Shown one piece after another: positions 4,864-5,617 of a DNA stretch of 5,617 nucleotides. Origin of the DNA: Hydrogenothermaceae bacterium (GTDB lineage: Bacteria > Aquificota > Aquificae > Hydrogenothermales > Hydrogenothermaceae); assembly GCA_026984415.1 (NCBI GenBank), contig JALSSE010000008.1, positions 1 to 5,617 of the forward strand, given 5' to 3'. The translations under genes were made by a program, and so were the position numbers. The notes beneath the pieces are model-generated. The model was not told where the DNA came from. It was given only the letters and a program-made list of their open reading frames with translations, and ran no database searches. Every line of letters starts with the position of its first letter. Within the stretch, counting starts at the first letter, position 1.

Positions 4864-5109
4864 ATGAAAAAATTATTAATAGGATTAGTTGCTATATTTG
4901 GTGTATTCAGTATCGGAAATGCAGCACAAATAATATCACCTGTTTTAGATGGTGATAAAAAGGTAGGCTATGTAGTTAAGCCTAATCCAAACAAAGAGTT
5001 CTACTTTGCTAAATGTTTAACTGCGGAAAATGATACAATAGGTACTTACAAAAGCTTACACAAAGCTGTTAAAGAACTCAAAGAAGTTTGTGAAGTAGAC
5101 AAAAAATAA
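4864..5109 (+). CDS. Small secreted protein of unknown function, copy 2 of a tandem pair
   Basis: 81 residues, identical to copy 1 at 63 of 81 aligned positions without gaps. The signal peptide is nearly the same (MKKLLIGLVAIFGVFSIGNAA). Cys51 and Cys76 and the whole KVGYVVKPNPNKEFY segment are kept; changes cluster at 27-31 (the turn between beta-like segments), at 48-49, and at the charged tail. Copy 2 ends in DKK where copy 1 continues to NKNTQ. An AAGGAGGT site (4849-4856) overlapping the stop of copy 1 drives its translation, so the two form one operon. Many codons in the conserved block differ only at synonymous positions, showing that the duplication is old and the protein is under selection. 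The similarity may permit a heteromer or division of labour, but no function can be assigned. Confidence 0.87.
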   Translation: MKKLLIGLVAIFGVFSIGNAAQIISPVLDGDKKVGYVVKPNPNKEFYFAKCLTAENDTIGTYKSLHKAVKELKEVCEVDKK

Positions 5110-5132
5110 ATTTGACTACAACCTTCTTTAAA

Positions 5133-5153
5133 AAGGTGGCTTAATGCCACCTT
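5133..5153. terminator. Bidirectional hairpin terminator between convergent genes
   Basis: AAGGTGGC (5133-5140) and GCCACCTT (5146-5153) form a perfect 8-bp stem with a 5-nt loop (TTAAT). On the minus strand the stem is followed at once by a T-run, so it is a good terminator for the GltD-like gene. On the plus strand the following CAATTTATTTCTTT is a poorer U-tract, but the hairpin lies just 23 nt after the stop of the second small gene and probably ends that operon too. Confidence 0.85.
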
Positions 5154-5157
5154 CAAT

Positions 5158-5617
5158 TTATTTCTTTACCGCATAATTCCAGTTTCCAGTCATTAAATAT
5201 TCATGCATATATTTTGCAGCCTCTTTTCCATGCTTAATAGCTGTAACAACTGTATCACCACCGTTAACAACATCTCCACCTGCAAAAATCCCTTCAATAT
5301 TTGTTCTGTACCCTTCGTCAACAGTTGAAAGATTATTCCATTTATCTATTGCAAGTCCTTCTACGTCTTTATATGCAAGAGGATTATCTCCCTGACCTAC
5401 TGCCATAATAACAGCATCACATTCAATTATATGTTCTGAACCTTCCACAGGTTTTGGTCTTGGTCTCCCACCTTTCTCATCAGGAACAAGCTCCATTTTT
5501 ATACATTTTAACCCTACAACTTCTCCATTTTCATTTCCTAAAACTTCTATTGGTTGTGTTAACCAGTGGAGAATTGCACCTTCATCTGCTATGTGGTCCC
5601 ATTCTTCATCCCTTGCT
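5158..5617 (-). CDS. gltD: Glutamate synthase small subunit-like NAD(P)H/FAD oxidoreductase (C-terminal part; 5' end outside window)
   Basis: The frame is open from the window edge to TAA at 5160-5158, giving the last 152 residues of a protein expected to be about 450-480 long. The family (GltD / beta subunit of glutamate synthase and related flavoproteins) passes electrons from NAD(P)H through FAD to a partner, classically to GltB for glutamate formation from glutamine and 2-oxoglutarate. Recognisable segments are HWLTQPIEVLGNENGEVVGLKCIKMEL in two parts (window residues 19-45, NAD(P)-domain end), GGRPRPKPVEGSEH, DAVIMAVGQGDNPL, and the FAD-binding GIFAGGDVVNGGDTVVTAIKHG followed by a helix KEAAKYMHEYL. 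The Met at 5496 is internal, since conserved sequence continues upstream. Because the N-terminal Fe-S domain is not seen, the protein could be GltD itself, a single-subunit GltA-type enzyme, or an NfnB- or dihydropyrimidine-dehydrogenase-like relative. Confidence 0.87.
   Translation of the reverse strand, partial: ARDEEWDHIADEGAILHWLTQPIEVLGNENGEVVGLKCIKMELVPDEKGGRPRPKPVEGSEHIIECDAVIMAVGQGDNPLAYKDVEGLAIDKWNNLSTVDEGYRTNIEGIFAGGDVVNGGDTVVTAIKHGKEAAKYMHEYLMTGNWNYAVKK

Larger units (their letters stand above)
4599..5109 (+). repeat. Tandem gene duplication
   Basis: The two small secreted protein genes are diverged direct repeats with a 265-bp offset from start to start, about 78% identical in protein and lower in DNA because of synonymous change. 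Confidence 0.9.

Noticed and set aside
5494..5496. ATG as the start of the GltD-like gene
   Set aside because: The frame continues upstream with conserved family sequence (HWLTQPIEVLG and following) to the window edge.
1..5617. CRISPR arrays, insertion sequences, tRNA or rRNA genes
   Set aside because: No regularly spaced direct repeats, transposase motifs, terminal inverted repeats or RNA gene signatures were seen.

Overview
The window is AT-rich bacterial DNA, densely packed, with strong AGGAGG-type ribosome binding sites. The gene content (class II LysRS, Hfq with a Gram-positive-like FDNFT core, periplasmic diheme cytochrome c peroxidase, periplasmic sulfite-oxidase-type molybdoenzyme, GltD-type oxidoreductase) and the Lys/Glu/Ile-rich proteins suggest a thermophilic, microaerophilic member of the Aquificota, most likely a low-GC Hydrogenothermaceae such as Sulfurihydrogenibium. 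This assignment is an inference from gene content and composition, not a database result.

Layout. (1) 1-2258, plus strand: an operon-like run of the 3' part of lysS, an ADP-ribosylglycohydrolase-family gene with a TTG start, and hfq. The last two are separated by 3 nt and the hfq ribosome binding site lies inside the upstream gene. (2) 2259-3400: a well-formed sigma70-type promoter (TTGAAA-17-TATACT), an imperfect inverted repeat over the predicted start of transcription, and a secreted diheme cytochrome c peroxidase. (3) 3405-3428: a bidirectional terminator shared with the convergent module. (4) 4454-3432, minus strand: a two-gene operon of a small three-helix, histidine-containing membrane protein followed by a molybdopterin oxidoreductase of the sulfite oxidase fold with a KR-variant Tat-like signal. 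(5) 4455-4598: a divergent regulatory region with a perfect FNR/CRP-family palindrome (TTGAT-TTAA-ATCAA) and a second, weaker copy centred exactly 41.5 bp upstream of the start predicted from a consensus TATAAT. (6) 4599-5109, plus strand: two tandem, 78% identical small secreted proteins of unknown function. (7) 5133-5153: a second convergent bidirectional terminator. (8) 5617-5158, minus strand: the C-terminal part of a GltD-like NAD(P)H/FAD oxidoreductase that enters from outside the window.

How they may fit together: the centre of the window looks like a periplasmic redox island. The peroxidase would detoxify H2O2 with electrons from periplasmic cytochromes, the molybdoenzyme plus its likely membrane partner would exchange electrons with the quinone or cytochrome pool, and the FNR-type sites suggest oxygen- or redox-responsive control of the divergent transcription units, including the unknown secreted pair. 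That pair, with its regulatory region, is the least explained and most interesting part of the window.
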